A stretch of 64,000 bases of DNA from NCBI GenBank assembly GCA_012931725.1, contig CM022945.1, positions 101,377,951 through 101,441,950 on the forward strand. The letters run 5' to 3'. The notes under the pieces are model-generated. The model ran no database searches. It was given only the letters and a program-made list of their open reading frames with translations, and was not told where the DNA came from. How positions within the stretch are numbered: the first letter of the stretch is position 1; every line of letters begins with the position of its first letter. Source of the DNA: Litsea cubeba. Lineage: Eukaryota > Streptophyta > Magnoliopsida > Laurales > Lauraceae. This document shows positions 33,793-44,466 of this stretch, one piece after another. A program made the position numbers and the translations under genes.

Positions 33793-36649
33793 AGCACGAG
33801 GAGAAAAGGCAAAGACGTCGTACGTACAGTACAAGAGAGAAATTGGAGATGTTCATACCAGTGAATGGTGAGCACAGTTTTGAGTTAATTTGAAAACGGT
33901 AGACCTATCTCACGTATGTTGAAATATATACGTCATTATACAATGCCACTTAAATCATTTTTTCCCACTTAAATCGAAACCTCATGTACAGTACTTGACC
34001 CTATGGAATATGGATCGTCTGAGGTAAAAAGTGAAACCCTATAATAGGGGCCTCCAACTGAAATCCCAACTGTTAAAAATAAATGTCCTCTAATTATATA
34101 TATATGGGATATTACAAATTTGTGTTCAAGTGATACCCATCGCTCCCTTACCATTGTACATTCAGCTATTGTGGCATTCATAAAGAATATAAATAAGATT
34201 ATGATGATGATGATAATAAATGAAGTTGAATTGCATTTAAATTGAAAAAAGTGCAGGCTGAGATAGCATGAGCTTGACAACATACCGATTAGAGAAGTAA
34301 ACATGCCAGGTTTTGGTTAATTAGTCGTGGGCTTGGACCCGAATTAGATTAAGATGCAATTCAACAAGCAGCCCACAACTGATCGGATAAAATTTGACTT
34401 ACAACTGATTCGAACAAACATTTGAATCCTTCAGACTATTTTGCATAGTTTATGCAAATGTAAAATTGAATCAGTTAATGACTTTTTGTCTTTTTTGAAA
34501 AATTAATAAAAAGATGATCTTTTATATAGGCATAAATGTCTAATGCAATCGTACATTTTTTGGGGTTTCTTAATTAGCCCACATAAATCCTATGCTTTAT
34601 TTAAAGTTTTTCCCTTTTTTTTCCTATTTTACTATATGATAATCTTGCCCAAACAACTTTTGCTGGGCAACTTTTGCACGTACATTAAAAATGTTTTCTT
34701 TTTTATTCATTGAACTTATACACCACCAATTTATTTATAAAACTACTTAATTGAAACAGCTCTATTTCAAACATATAAACAAATCAGGCTTGCCAATCAT
34801 GTACATTCGTCATATTTATCCTTATGATCCATACCCATTATAAAAATTAAATAAACCAATTGCAAGCAGTCTAATTGAAAAGGCTCTATTTCAAGCAAAT
34901 AAACAAATCATCATGAGACGTACAAAATATGCCCTATATTTGTTTAAAAAATAAATTGAAAGTGAAGGATTTTTTATTTTTTATTTTTTATTTTTTGGTT
35001 GGAAGTTTCAAAAGTTAAGTTAAAGTTGCTATTAGCTAGTATTAACGAAAAACGTCCATAGTACAACAGTGAGAGCTGTTGATTGCTCCAATTATTTAGG
35101 GCTGTTTTGGGGCTTCACCAATTATGCCCAAGTACATGGTGTCCTGCAGCGCACTAGAGCAATTAAGAACAGGAGATAGTACCTCGGAAATATCCAAAAG
35201 CCGCCCAACTATGAGCAAACAAACTCAACCTAGACCACAGGCGCCGGGCACATGTCAAGAGTTCGTAGCAAGATCGTTACTTTTTCTTCTTTTTTTTGGT
35301 AGAGCAGCAAGATCATTGCATAACCTCAGTACCTCACCATGTCAACATGCAAAATAATGATGCAGCACCTGGCCGCCTTTCCTTTTCATATTCTTCCCAA
35401 TCTTAATTAATTCATAGTTGAATCTGTATGTGATGATATTAAACCAAGTTGCAAAAGGATGAAATCGCTGAATAAAAATCCTGCATCTTCCAGGCTGCAA
35501 GCCCATGGATCCAAGGTGAGGAATTTGGATGTTCTACCAATATTGATTAAATGAGGAGGAACCAGCCGTAGTAAAAGATCGAATGAGCTGCTTGGTAACT
35601 TTAAAACTGACGATGGATGAAAAGATCGAGTCTCAATAATGAGCTGCTTGGTAAATACTAAATACTGGTGGACGAAAGAGTTTTACTACCCAATTCAGCT
35701 TTACCTTCATTGTCAAGGCTACAACGATAGCAAGATAACGAATGTAGGAAAACTCCTGCGGCTAGCCATACATAAGTGTTAATAAATCACCCTTTGTCGA
35801 CCGACGAATAGTCGTGTTGCACGACACGTTTGGGACCACACAGACGAGAGTATCGTTTTTTTATTCATCCCTACGTAGGACTTTCAAGTTCCAAGTCCCA
35901 AGTCCCAAGTCCCAAGCATCCGGGCCTAGGACTCATGGCCTTAAACTATTTAAGACAAATCGTCCGTACATATTAAATCTACAATCCTTTATATTGTTTC
36001 ACATGCAGACATATGCAATACATTAGAGAATAAGAGGAGCAAAAATAAAAAATGGAAAACACGTACGTGCCTTAGGACATTTAAAACCACACAAATGGGA
36101 CCACAAAGGAGAACGATCATGGTTGAAAACTAGGAAAACCATCATGGTTGAAAAACTAGCCGAGTTTATTCACCTTATTCTGGACAAAGGCCGAGTTAAA
36201 CCAATAGTAAATTTTGTGTATATATATATATATATAATGATGTAGGAACAATTTTTTTTCTTATTTCTTCATTTTTGAATATATAAGTTCATTAATTTAG
36301 ATCAATTATCATAATACATATGAATTAATAGATATATATATATATTTTTTATTATCTTACAGACATTTGCTCTATTTTTAAAAGACATAAATTAAAAATG
36401 ACCCCATGGACTCCTATGAGTTGCCAATGCATTGATAGCTCAATACTGAGCACCTCCCTTCAACCAAACAACAAGATGGTGATGGTGATAGATGTTGGAT
36501 AGTGTGTGTGGATGCATGAGTATTTCACCGGAGAGGAGGAAAAAAAATCACTGGCTCACTGAGTCAAGGTTTCTGCATTGATTATATGGTAGGTTTTGTT
36601 ACATGCTCTTTTCATTTGGACAGGGTGGTTGTGCGTCTGCATCAAAATC
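33793..36649. other. Non-coding flank of BAHD copy A
   Basis: No gene supported. Largely shared with copy B (about 47350-49280), except roughly 34010-34840, which includes AT-rich DNA related to the intron element at 10983-11429 and is missing or rearranged in copy B. The short frames at 35124 and 35814 are not conserved as proteins between the copies. Confidence 0.55.
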
Positions 36650-36930
36650 ACATGAATGTGTGGAGGATAAATAACCGATGAATGTGTGGAAAATCACGTG
36701 AATGTGTGGAGGATAAAGAACTGATGAATGTGTGGAGGATAAAGAAGCTTCAGTTCTGAAACATGCCTCGTACACTAAAACGTGTTTTGATGAGGACATT
36801 TTAAAATGTGTGGAGGATAAAGAACTGATGAAAGTGTGGAAAATCACATGAATATGTGGAGGATAAAGAAAACCTTCAGTTCTGAAACATGCCTCGTGCG
36901 TACACTAACGTGTTTTGATGAGGACATTTT
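36650..36930. repeat. Minisatellite, about 24-bp units (copy A)
   Basis: Repeats of gaatgtgtggaggataaaga, interspersed with a longer block ending cgtgttttgatgaggacatt that itself occurs twice. The unit number differs from copy B (49280-49490). Confidence 0.8.
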
Positions 36931-38321
36931 ATTTGTTTTTTTTTTTTTTTAAATGTCTATGTTCCCGTCAATTCAACTTCAAAATCACATGGGTTTTTGT
37001 TTTGATATCTCACATCGTGATTGGTCCACTTAGAGAATCAATTAAAATAGAGAACCTAGACTCTTTACAAATGTTTTGGATGTTAAGTAGTGTGGGAAAA
37101 TCGCCCCACGTCCCTCCGACCAGTGTAAAGTGACTCCCAAAAGGAAAAATTGACCAGTGTAATGGTTTATTTTCACCTATTCCCACCGAATTTTGACACT
37201 GTAGATTAGGAATGTAAACAATTGTGCATCACTGAGAAGAATCTATATATTAGGTGAATGATGAATCACGTGGGGGGAGAGATAAGAAAGGTACAGCAGT
37301 TTCTTAAGAAAGCTGTCGGCAATAATGTGGTGGAATTAATTTGCTACAACCTAGATATATACAACCTTCTTTTCATGTTATTATTCCATATTTTTTTTTT
37401 TGGATGATCCAATCATTACTATTGCTAATCACCCCTTGTTTTCTCAACTTAAAATATGATTGCGGGTCGGGTCAATACATCAACAGTGGAAATGACTGGT
37501 AAGTTGTGAATAGATGGTCTTCTAATAGAACACAAACAACCCACACTATACCACCTCTCCAGTCCATCGGCCTCTCCCAATCCATCTCTCTCAATCCCTA
37601 CCCCAATAACCCTATCATCACCATCGACACCATCATCAAACCTGTCCACAAAATCTGCCAGAATCCCATTTCAAACCCTCCCACATTCAATTCAAGGAGA
37701 AGATCCTGTGCCTTGAGATCATGGGTGTGGTGAGTGAGTTCAACATAAACTCACATCCCGACATTTGCAAACTTCTACTGTATCCACATCGTATCGGTTT
37801 ACTGGACAATTGCTATGTCGTTCATGACTATGGTCTTAAACCGTGGTTCTGGGAGTAAGGGTGGGGATCTAGTCAATGTTAAAATCAAATGAGCTCCATA
37901 GGACAATACGTTCAACTATAGCCATTAAAAAACAAAAGACTACTGCAGAAACAGAGGTCTTGACATGGATATCATCAGTAGGGTTATTATTGGTGGGCAA
38001 AGAAAGTGGAGAAAAGCTAGTGGATTGATATTTGTGATTATTGAGCATGATTCAATTTGATTGAAGGGTCATTTTTTAAAAACGATAGTTACAGCTGCAT
38101 TGTTATGTGGAATTGAGTTTTGGGCTATAGAGTAGGGATTCGCATATGGCAATGGGTCTGGTTTGAACAGGCACTTTTCCTGACCCGCCCTCCTGTTAGG
38201 GACAGATTTGGCAGTGGGTTTGTCGAGTTTAGGACGATAAAGAATTTTGGACTTTAACTAAGTCAGGTTCGGGCTTGGTTGTTCTTGACCTATCCCGCCC
38301 AATCAAAGATTAATATATATA
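36931..38321. other. Non-coding, conserved between copies
   Basis: No intact gene. At about 37690-37730 the plus strand reads FKEKILCLEIMGV, which resembles a motif of plant mTERF proteins, but the surrounding sequence gives no further support. A degraded GGGTC-rich repeat lies at 38130-38310. Confidence 0.35.
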
Positions 38322-38760
38322 GGGAAATGATCGGGTGAGAACTATTCTCACCCGATCCGTGTGAACTCAAATCTGGGTCGCCCGTTTTCATCTCTCTATC
38401 CAACGTTCAGTGTCATTTATATAAAGCAGTTCAAAAGGGCAAAAGCCATCCAAATCCCTAAAACTCTCCCGCTCACAGGCCCTCCAAATCCCTCAACGAA
38501 AAAGAGTAGAAGGCTTTTCAATCGACCATTGCTCTTATCGATCGTCCCGGCTCTCCGACTCCTACGCTCCCAGTTCCTCTTCTCGTTTTTTCTTCAACAA
38601 GGACAAGTGGTCTCCCCCGTCATCTCCGGTCATCATCGACGCCTCAGCTTCGACTGCACTTTTCCCCTTTTCTTTTCTTCTTCGATGAAAACAGAGGGAA
38701 AAGCTTGTCTGGTTCGACGGTTGTCTTCTTACCCTACGTGGATCGTCACTGTCGTCCAAA

Positions 38761-38862
38761 GCCCTCCAAATCCCTCAATCGCTCCTGCATCTAGGCCCTC
38801 CAAATCCCTCAATCGCTCTTGCTCCCACGCCCTCCAAATCCCTCAACGAAAAAGGAGAAAAA
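38761..38862 (+). repeat. 34-bp minisatellite in the Mutator-like element (copy A)
   Basis: Three units at 38761, 38795 and 38829, each starting gccctccaaatccctcaa. The same phrase also occurs in the TIR (38479). In copy B the units start at 53756, 53790 and 53824. The long open frames here (246 and 231 residues) are translations of this DNA. Confidence 0.85.
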
Positions 38863-39268
38863 CCTCTTCTTTCCCTGGTTTGACTGTCATCTTCTTCCCC
38901 TTCTCATTTCATCTTCGACGCCGGCCTTCGTCCCCAGATTTTCTCCACCGCAAGCCCCAAGGCTCCCGACCTCAGATCTGCCTCCTCTTCTCCGGTCGTC
39001 TTCGACGGTCATCTTCCACCCCCTCAGATCTTGTCTGTGGAATTGAATGTGCACTTATAAAGACAATACAAGCATTATCCTTTTCTCTTATTTTTGAGTA
39101 AAACCTTGATTGAGTGTTATTTTACAATCCCAAATAAAAAATCTGGTGATTATTTCCATCTTATTTTTTTTTAAATCATAGAAATTTTTTTAATTACTTG
39201 CCTGCATCCTTATTATTTTTATTTTGTAGCTTTCTCCCGAGTTCAACTTACTGGAAACAAGCGTAGCC

Positions 39269-39742
39269 ATGTCATTGTCAAATTCGAATTCCAATTAATG
39301 GGTGCCAAAGTGCTCATGTGGTGATATGATTTGATTGACCTCTCATACAATGGCTAATCCAAATAGAAAGTTTTGGAAATGTCCTAATTGGAAAGTTAAT
39401 ATTTCATATGCGTTTTTTTACCAATAATACTATGATGTACTGATTAGAGATAATTTGTGTTGTTTTTATTTATTTTTTATTTTTTTGCAGCATGAACATG
39501 GTTGCGGACGCTTCAAATGGAAAGATGAAATTGACGATGAAAATAATCTAGCATATATGATTGAAGATATGAAAAAGATGATTGGTAGCATGATGGATAG
39601 GCAGAATGAGATTTTATGGGCGGCAGTTGAAGAGATAAAACATGCATCCGAAGAAAGGAAGAAATCAAATAAACGAATTTGTCTAGTGATGTTTTTGTGT
39701 TGTCTTATGAGTGTAATTTGCATGTTGAAAATATTATATTAA
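39269..39742 (+). pseudogene. GRF zinc-finger / TM protein gene, copy A, with stop codons
   Basis: Same two-exon structure as the intact copy B gene (exon 2 at 39491-39742). In exon 1 a TAA at 39296-39298 and a TGA a little further on (where copy B has a Cys codon of the zinc finger) interrupt the frame. Exon 2 remains open (HEHGCGRFKWKDEI... and a C-terminal hydrophobic segment). Confidence 0.75.
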
Positions 39743-40071
39743 AATATGTCTTTAAGAACTGGAGGAAGGAAGTGTTGAATGGATGTTGTATATGTTGACA
39801 AAATTTATTGTTCTCTCTTGATTTTTGACATTATAAGTCACATTGGGTGCTATTTCAGAAAAAATACATGTTACACTGCAATATGAATGAACACCACCTT
39901 TTAGACAAACCTTGCTGAGTACCCCTGTTTAAGGAATTTTTTAGCCCACTTCCCGAGGGATTATTTGGCTGAAACTCGGAGCTTTTCCAGTCCATATATA
40001 TTGAACTTGAAATCTGCTAATTTTCAGTTAATTACGACCACGTTTGCACCATTTTTAACTTGGGCACTTTT

Positions 40072-41870
40072 TCAACTCGGTTTAAAAAATCTGCACAAAC
40101 CTTGCAGGTATGCTGTTTTATACATAGATGCCCCATCAACAACTACTGTTGCATCATATGATAAAGCTCCATGTCGTTTAAGAAATGAACCATCACATGA
40201 AAAGCGTGCATTGCTATCAGATTCATCGTCTATTCTTGCGAACCTTGTCCATCTTTTTAAAATATATTGTTGAGGCAATTCATAAATTTTCTCTTGTTTG
40301 AAAACACAGATGATATGTCCACATGGAATTCCTCAAATCTCAAATAATTGACATGAACATTTTGCTTCTTTGTCGTCCTTTTTAAGAAGGACGATTCTTT
40401 CAATTTCTTAATTATTTTTGAATAAAGAAACATTATAAACACGTTGCTCGATGTCATCATATATGAGCTCAATAATGACGCATGTTATGTAACAGAATTG
40501 TTCTTGAAACTTGTTAAACATCTTTTTCGTATATATTTCAGACATCCTCTTCTCCATTGGCAAATCTGTCATCAATTTTGGTCTTCCATTTATAGTGTCA
40601 TGATCAGCTTTCAACTGACGATGCTTTTGAGTTGCGATGCTTCCCTCATATCGCAACATAAAATCATACAAACCATTCTTCTGCGTCACGTATTGCTTAA
40701 GGAAGGCATTGATACTCTCACTTCTTGAAGTTGTGGACATCCGTCCAAAAAATATGTCTTTCAAGTAAATTGGCACCCACATCTGATGAATACAGTACAT
40801 CGAATGCAGCCATTCATTGTCTACAAGATCAAAATCTGTCAATATATCCTTCCAAGCCATCTTAAAATGCTCTATTGTGATAGAATTGTATACAATCTTC
40901 TTAAATGTTTTGATGAAGTTTGGATTATGAATCGCAATTCCACCCAAATTCTTTTGTAAATTCTGCATAATGTGCCACAAGCAATAACGGTGGCATGTGG
41001 TGGGAAAAACTTCCTTGATCGCTTTTGTCATTGCAGGATCTTGGTCCGTTAAGATCGCCTTTGGCGGGTCCCATCGCATTGCTTCAATCCATTTGTTAAA
41101 AACCCTGCACACGAATGTATCAGAAGTTTCATTTGATATTAGACAACATCCAAATAATATTGATTGATCATGGTGATTAATTCCGGTGAACGCACAAAAC
41201 ACAAGACCATATCTATTTGTATTGTATGTTGTATCAAATGAAACAACATCTTCAAATTCTGAAAATGACTTTTGAAAATAGTAATCAGCCCAAAACACAT
41301 GTTTAATGTGATTCATCATCATCTTTCTCAATAGCAAAATAACATATAGGTCTCTCTCTTTCATTTGTTTAAAGTATTCAAAGAACATTTCATCATCTTC
41401 ATCTTTTGTTTCTTCCCTTTTGTTTCTAATTTGGTTTAGAAAATCTGTCTCAGTGAAACTAACTTTATCTCTCCCACCCGCTTTTAGCTCTAAAAGTGCC
41501 ATTTGATCCCTTGGCCGTAAATTAGCAGCCCCATAAGTATAGATCAATTTTTTCTTCGAAGCGCTGACTAATACGGTGTGATCGTAGCATATGAATTTTT
41601 CTAGGGGTACTTAATAAATGAGTATATTCCACAATAATTTTAAACATGTTCCACAATAATTTTAAACACCACCCATTGCCCCTCCTTTGTTTTTTTAATT
41701 TGAAGATGTGCCCCACAATTTTCCCGCGTATCTGAGTTCCGTCTCTGCTGTATAGAGTCATCACCCAATTTTTCTTTCCTAAAACCTTCTTTGGAGCAAA
41801 CAAATTTTTTCCTTACAACGTTATTATTCACCCTTTTCTCAGAGCTTCTTATGATACTAAAACCCGCCAA
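40072..41870 (-). pseudogene. FAR1/FHY3-type Mutator transposase, copy A
   Basis: N-terminal FAR1 DNA-binding domain at 41640-41870 (KFVCSKEGFRKEKLGDD...CGAHLQIKKTKEGQW). A frameshift follows, caused by a local 22-bp tandem duplication at about 41624-41667. A 379-residue frame (40408-41547) then carries the MULE transposase core with D, D and E positions: VSFDTTYNTNRYG, ILTDQDPAMTKAI, TTSRSESINAFLKQYV. The SWIM zinc finger region (about 40310-40370) and C-terminal tail (40072-40278) are broken by stops and frameshifts. Relatives move Mutator-like elements or, when domesticated, act as light-signalling transcription factors; this copy is a dead transposase. Confidence 0.85.
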
Positions 41871-42473
41871 TTTCGCATAAATGTTATAAGCGTCGTAAGC
41901 CTCCTCTATGATATAAAAAATAAATCCAATTTGGGTATTTTCTCCTCCTCAACCTGTGGTATAAATGTACTAATTGGTAAAGATGGACGATCGATGGTAG
42001 CAATGGTCGATTGAAAAGCCTTCTACTCTTTTTCGTTGAGGGATTTGGGGGGCCTGGGAGCGGGAGAGTTTCAGGGATTTGGAGGGCTTTTGCCCTTTTG
42101 GACTGCTTTACATAAATGACACTGAATGTTGGATGGGGAGATGAAAATGGGCGGCCCAGATTTGAGTTCGCACGGATCGATAGGTTGTTCAGTAAAACTG
42201 TATCAGCATGTACAAGATTTTTGTGTTATTAGATGAAACTGGCAGGATGCAGGTTCAACACCTTGAGCTATTTGGCAGTTTTTAAAAGCTCGAATAGATT
42301 TTGAACTAAGTTGCTATTATTTCATATTGTAATATATGCTACGTTTTATATTGACTTCATTTTTCAACTGTTTGGGTTTTCAGAAGATGGGTCCACCCAT
42401 GTATTTCACCATACCACAGTGCAATGATGATACATTTAAGGACGGAGGGAGGGGGTTGAGTGTGAGCAATTCC

Positions 42474-42711
42474 CGGCACCGAAACCGCTTCGTTCCCGAT
42501 CAGTACTCGGAATTTCTCCAGTGAGTTCGAGCTGATTTTTGAGAAGAGGGTGTCGACGAGAAGTAAGGTTTCCATCAAGATCCTGGCGGAGGCTTCCGAG
42601 GAGAAGATAAAGGTGGTGGTTTCTCCCTGGCAACCACCGGCTGTGAAATCGAAAGTGCATCAGAAAGGACCGAAAGTTGTAACACAGAGAGTTGAGACCG
42701 CCCGACAATGA
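42474..42711 (+). pseudogene. DUF506 3' fragment at the start of copy B
   Basis: Matches 30082-30328 of the DUF506 pseudogene with small differences and internal deletions, up to the same terminal codons and stop (42709-42711). It marks the duplication breakpoint: only the last quarter of the gene was copied. Confidence 0.85.
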
Positions 42712-43659
42712 ATGAAGGGGTAAATTGGACATTTCAGGTACGAATAAGTGTGAGAGGGACCTTTGGCTGCATGACTTTTTTTTATGGACTGTTTGCAATA
42801 AAGTTATGTTATGAGGGACCTCCGGCCAAAGCCCCCTTAAAACGTGGGGTGAGAGTTAGATATGATCTTCTGAAACCCATTATTACAATTTACAACCAAG
42901 CCAACCACCTGTCCCCATCCCAACTTCTCTGTCATCTCTCTCTCCGGCCAAGATCAGTCACGGTATCATTGAACCTGCAGGGCCCACAATGGATGTGGAA
43001 GGCCTAAAAAGCCATTGGAAGATCCAACCTTTCCCACGTTGGGGCATCTAATTGAGACAGCTAGCTGAATCATTTTCTTCTTCTCAGCCATCTATTTCTA
43101 AGCAAAAGATTGTGCAGTTAGGGTCATCCAATGGGCGAGGTTAATGGGCCACATGGTTGTTCGAATATTGAAGTTGTATGAGAAGCCTTAGATGTGGAGA
43201 TCAGGCAGGAGAGAAGAAAGAAAGAGGTGCTGGTGCGGGGTTATGTAGGTAGATGTAAGGAAAGTTGGTGTGACGAGCGACGTTAGCGTCGCCCATCGTA
43301 ATGCTATCGTCGCTCATAAAAAAGTATAAAAATTAACGTAATGACCTCATTAGTGCTACATAAATTGCGAGGACCTTTCAGGATATATAACTATATTTCG
43401 AGATTTTTTTCAGTAAAATCCTCTATTTTTTTTATATGGCAAAGTTATTTTTTTCTATGTGGGAAAGGGAAAAAAGCTCACAGCTCTTTGGAAAACTATA
43501 TTCCATTGCTTTTTCGTACCATAGAAAGGAATCCACTGTGCAATGAAATTATAGTGTCACACAAACACATCCTAGCTAGGAAAATTATCAAATGACATCA
43601 AACAAATAATTTTTTAAATTGCTAAGTAAAAATAAAAACTTATGACAAAATTATTTAGG

Positions 43660-43790
43660 CACCGACTTGTACCTACAAATTTGTTGAAATGGGCTTTGAT
43701 CCCGACTTGCACCTACCTACAAATTTGTTGGAATGGGCTTTGATCCCGACTTGCACCTACCTACAAATTAGTCGCAATGGACTGTGATCC
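43660..43790. repeat. 43-44 bp tandem repeat, three units (copy B)
   Basis: Same unit as 31303-31432. The CCCGGG palindromes that follow (about 43838-43900) are fewer and changed. Confidence 0.8.
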
Positions 43791-44027
43791 ATACACATTA
43801 AATTAAAATCAGCCGTGCTACACAACCGAGATTGTGTCCCGGGCTGTGGTGAAGGTGGGATCCCGTGCCACAGCCCGGGCTGTGTCCTGGGCTGTGTAAA
43901 CTTTTTGAATCAAAATATAGAAAATCTAAAAATTATATTGACTCGTCAAAGCTAGTGAACTAGAGTTATTAGTTAGACAAATAAAAAAAATGAACCCTAT
44001 TGAACCTACCTTATAAACACAAACTAT

Positions 44028-44250
44028 CATGACTTTTGCATCTCAAAAAGTGGAGAGGTCTTGTGTTCGGCACCTACCTCTGTTGAAACCCTCCAGGGGC
44101 ACATGGATAAGAGGATTTGCATATGCACTTAGGGTTTAGTTATCAACTGTCTAGAATCTGAGTGTCACTCGGGATCAAGGCCAAAGACTTCTGAGTTGGG
44201 CTGGACGGGAGATACCCTAAGTTATAAAAAAAAAAAAAAAAAAAAGACAA
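44028..44250 (+). mobile_element. tRNA-derived SINE (copy B)
   Basis: Counterpart of 31682-31898 with the same flanking ACAAACTAT repeats (44019-44027 and 44251-44259) and a longer poly-A run. Confidence 0.75.
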
Positions 44251-44466
44251 ACAAACTATGATTTGCATTCAACTACATAAATTTAAAGCAGACTACACAA
44301 AACGGCAAATTAGGTATCTATGATATAATCTTTACTCGAATTCACGCAATTAAAAGTAGTTTAAATTCTAAACAAGGCTCATGATATTTTTAATATCACA
44401 AAATATCTTTTATTAGCCCAAAATAAAAATAAAAACATGGCACAAAAAATCCTAATAAAACTTGTT

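Larger units (their letters stand above)
38354..42178. mobile_element. Mutator-like element, FAR1-type, copy A (3.8 kb)
   Basis: Inverted repeats of about 194 bp: 38354-38547 (gatccgtgtgaactcaaatc...) and 41985-42178. Inside are a transposase pseudogene on the minus strand and a GRF zinc-finger gene on the plus strand, converging in the middle. Left of the TIR, 38329-38357 is a perfect 13-bp hairpin (gatcgggtgagaa / ttctcacccgatc) that may be the original left tip, absent at the right end. No clear 9-bp target duplication. The same element, present before duplication, is at 53350-57152. Confidence 0.82.
30082..42473. repeat. Tandem segmental duplication, copy A (12.4 kb)
   Basis: Sequence from cggcaccgaaactgcttcg at 30082 runs collinear with copy B from 42474. 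Shared features in order are the DUF506 3' end, CGACG motif, 43-bp repeats, SINE, BAHD gene, AT-rich flank, minisatellite and Mutator-like element. The join at 42473/42474 links the right end of the unit (gtgtgagcaattccc) directly to its left end, as expected for a head-to-tail duplication. Confidence 0.93.

Noticed and set aside
38361..39101. Long plus-strand frame (246 aa), with a 231-aa counterpart at 53357-54052
   Set aside because: It starts inside the TIR, runs through the 34-bp minisatellite and is Ser/Pro/Arg low complexity. It has no domain and is explained by repeat DNA upstream of the GRF gene.
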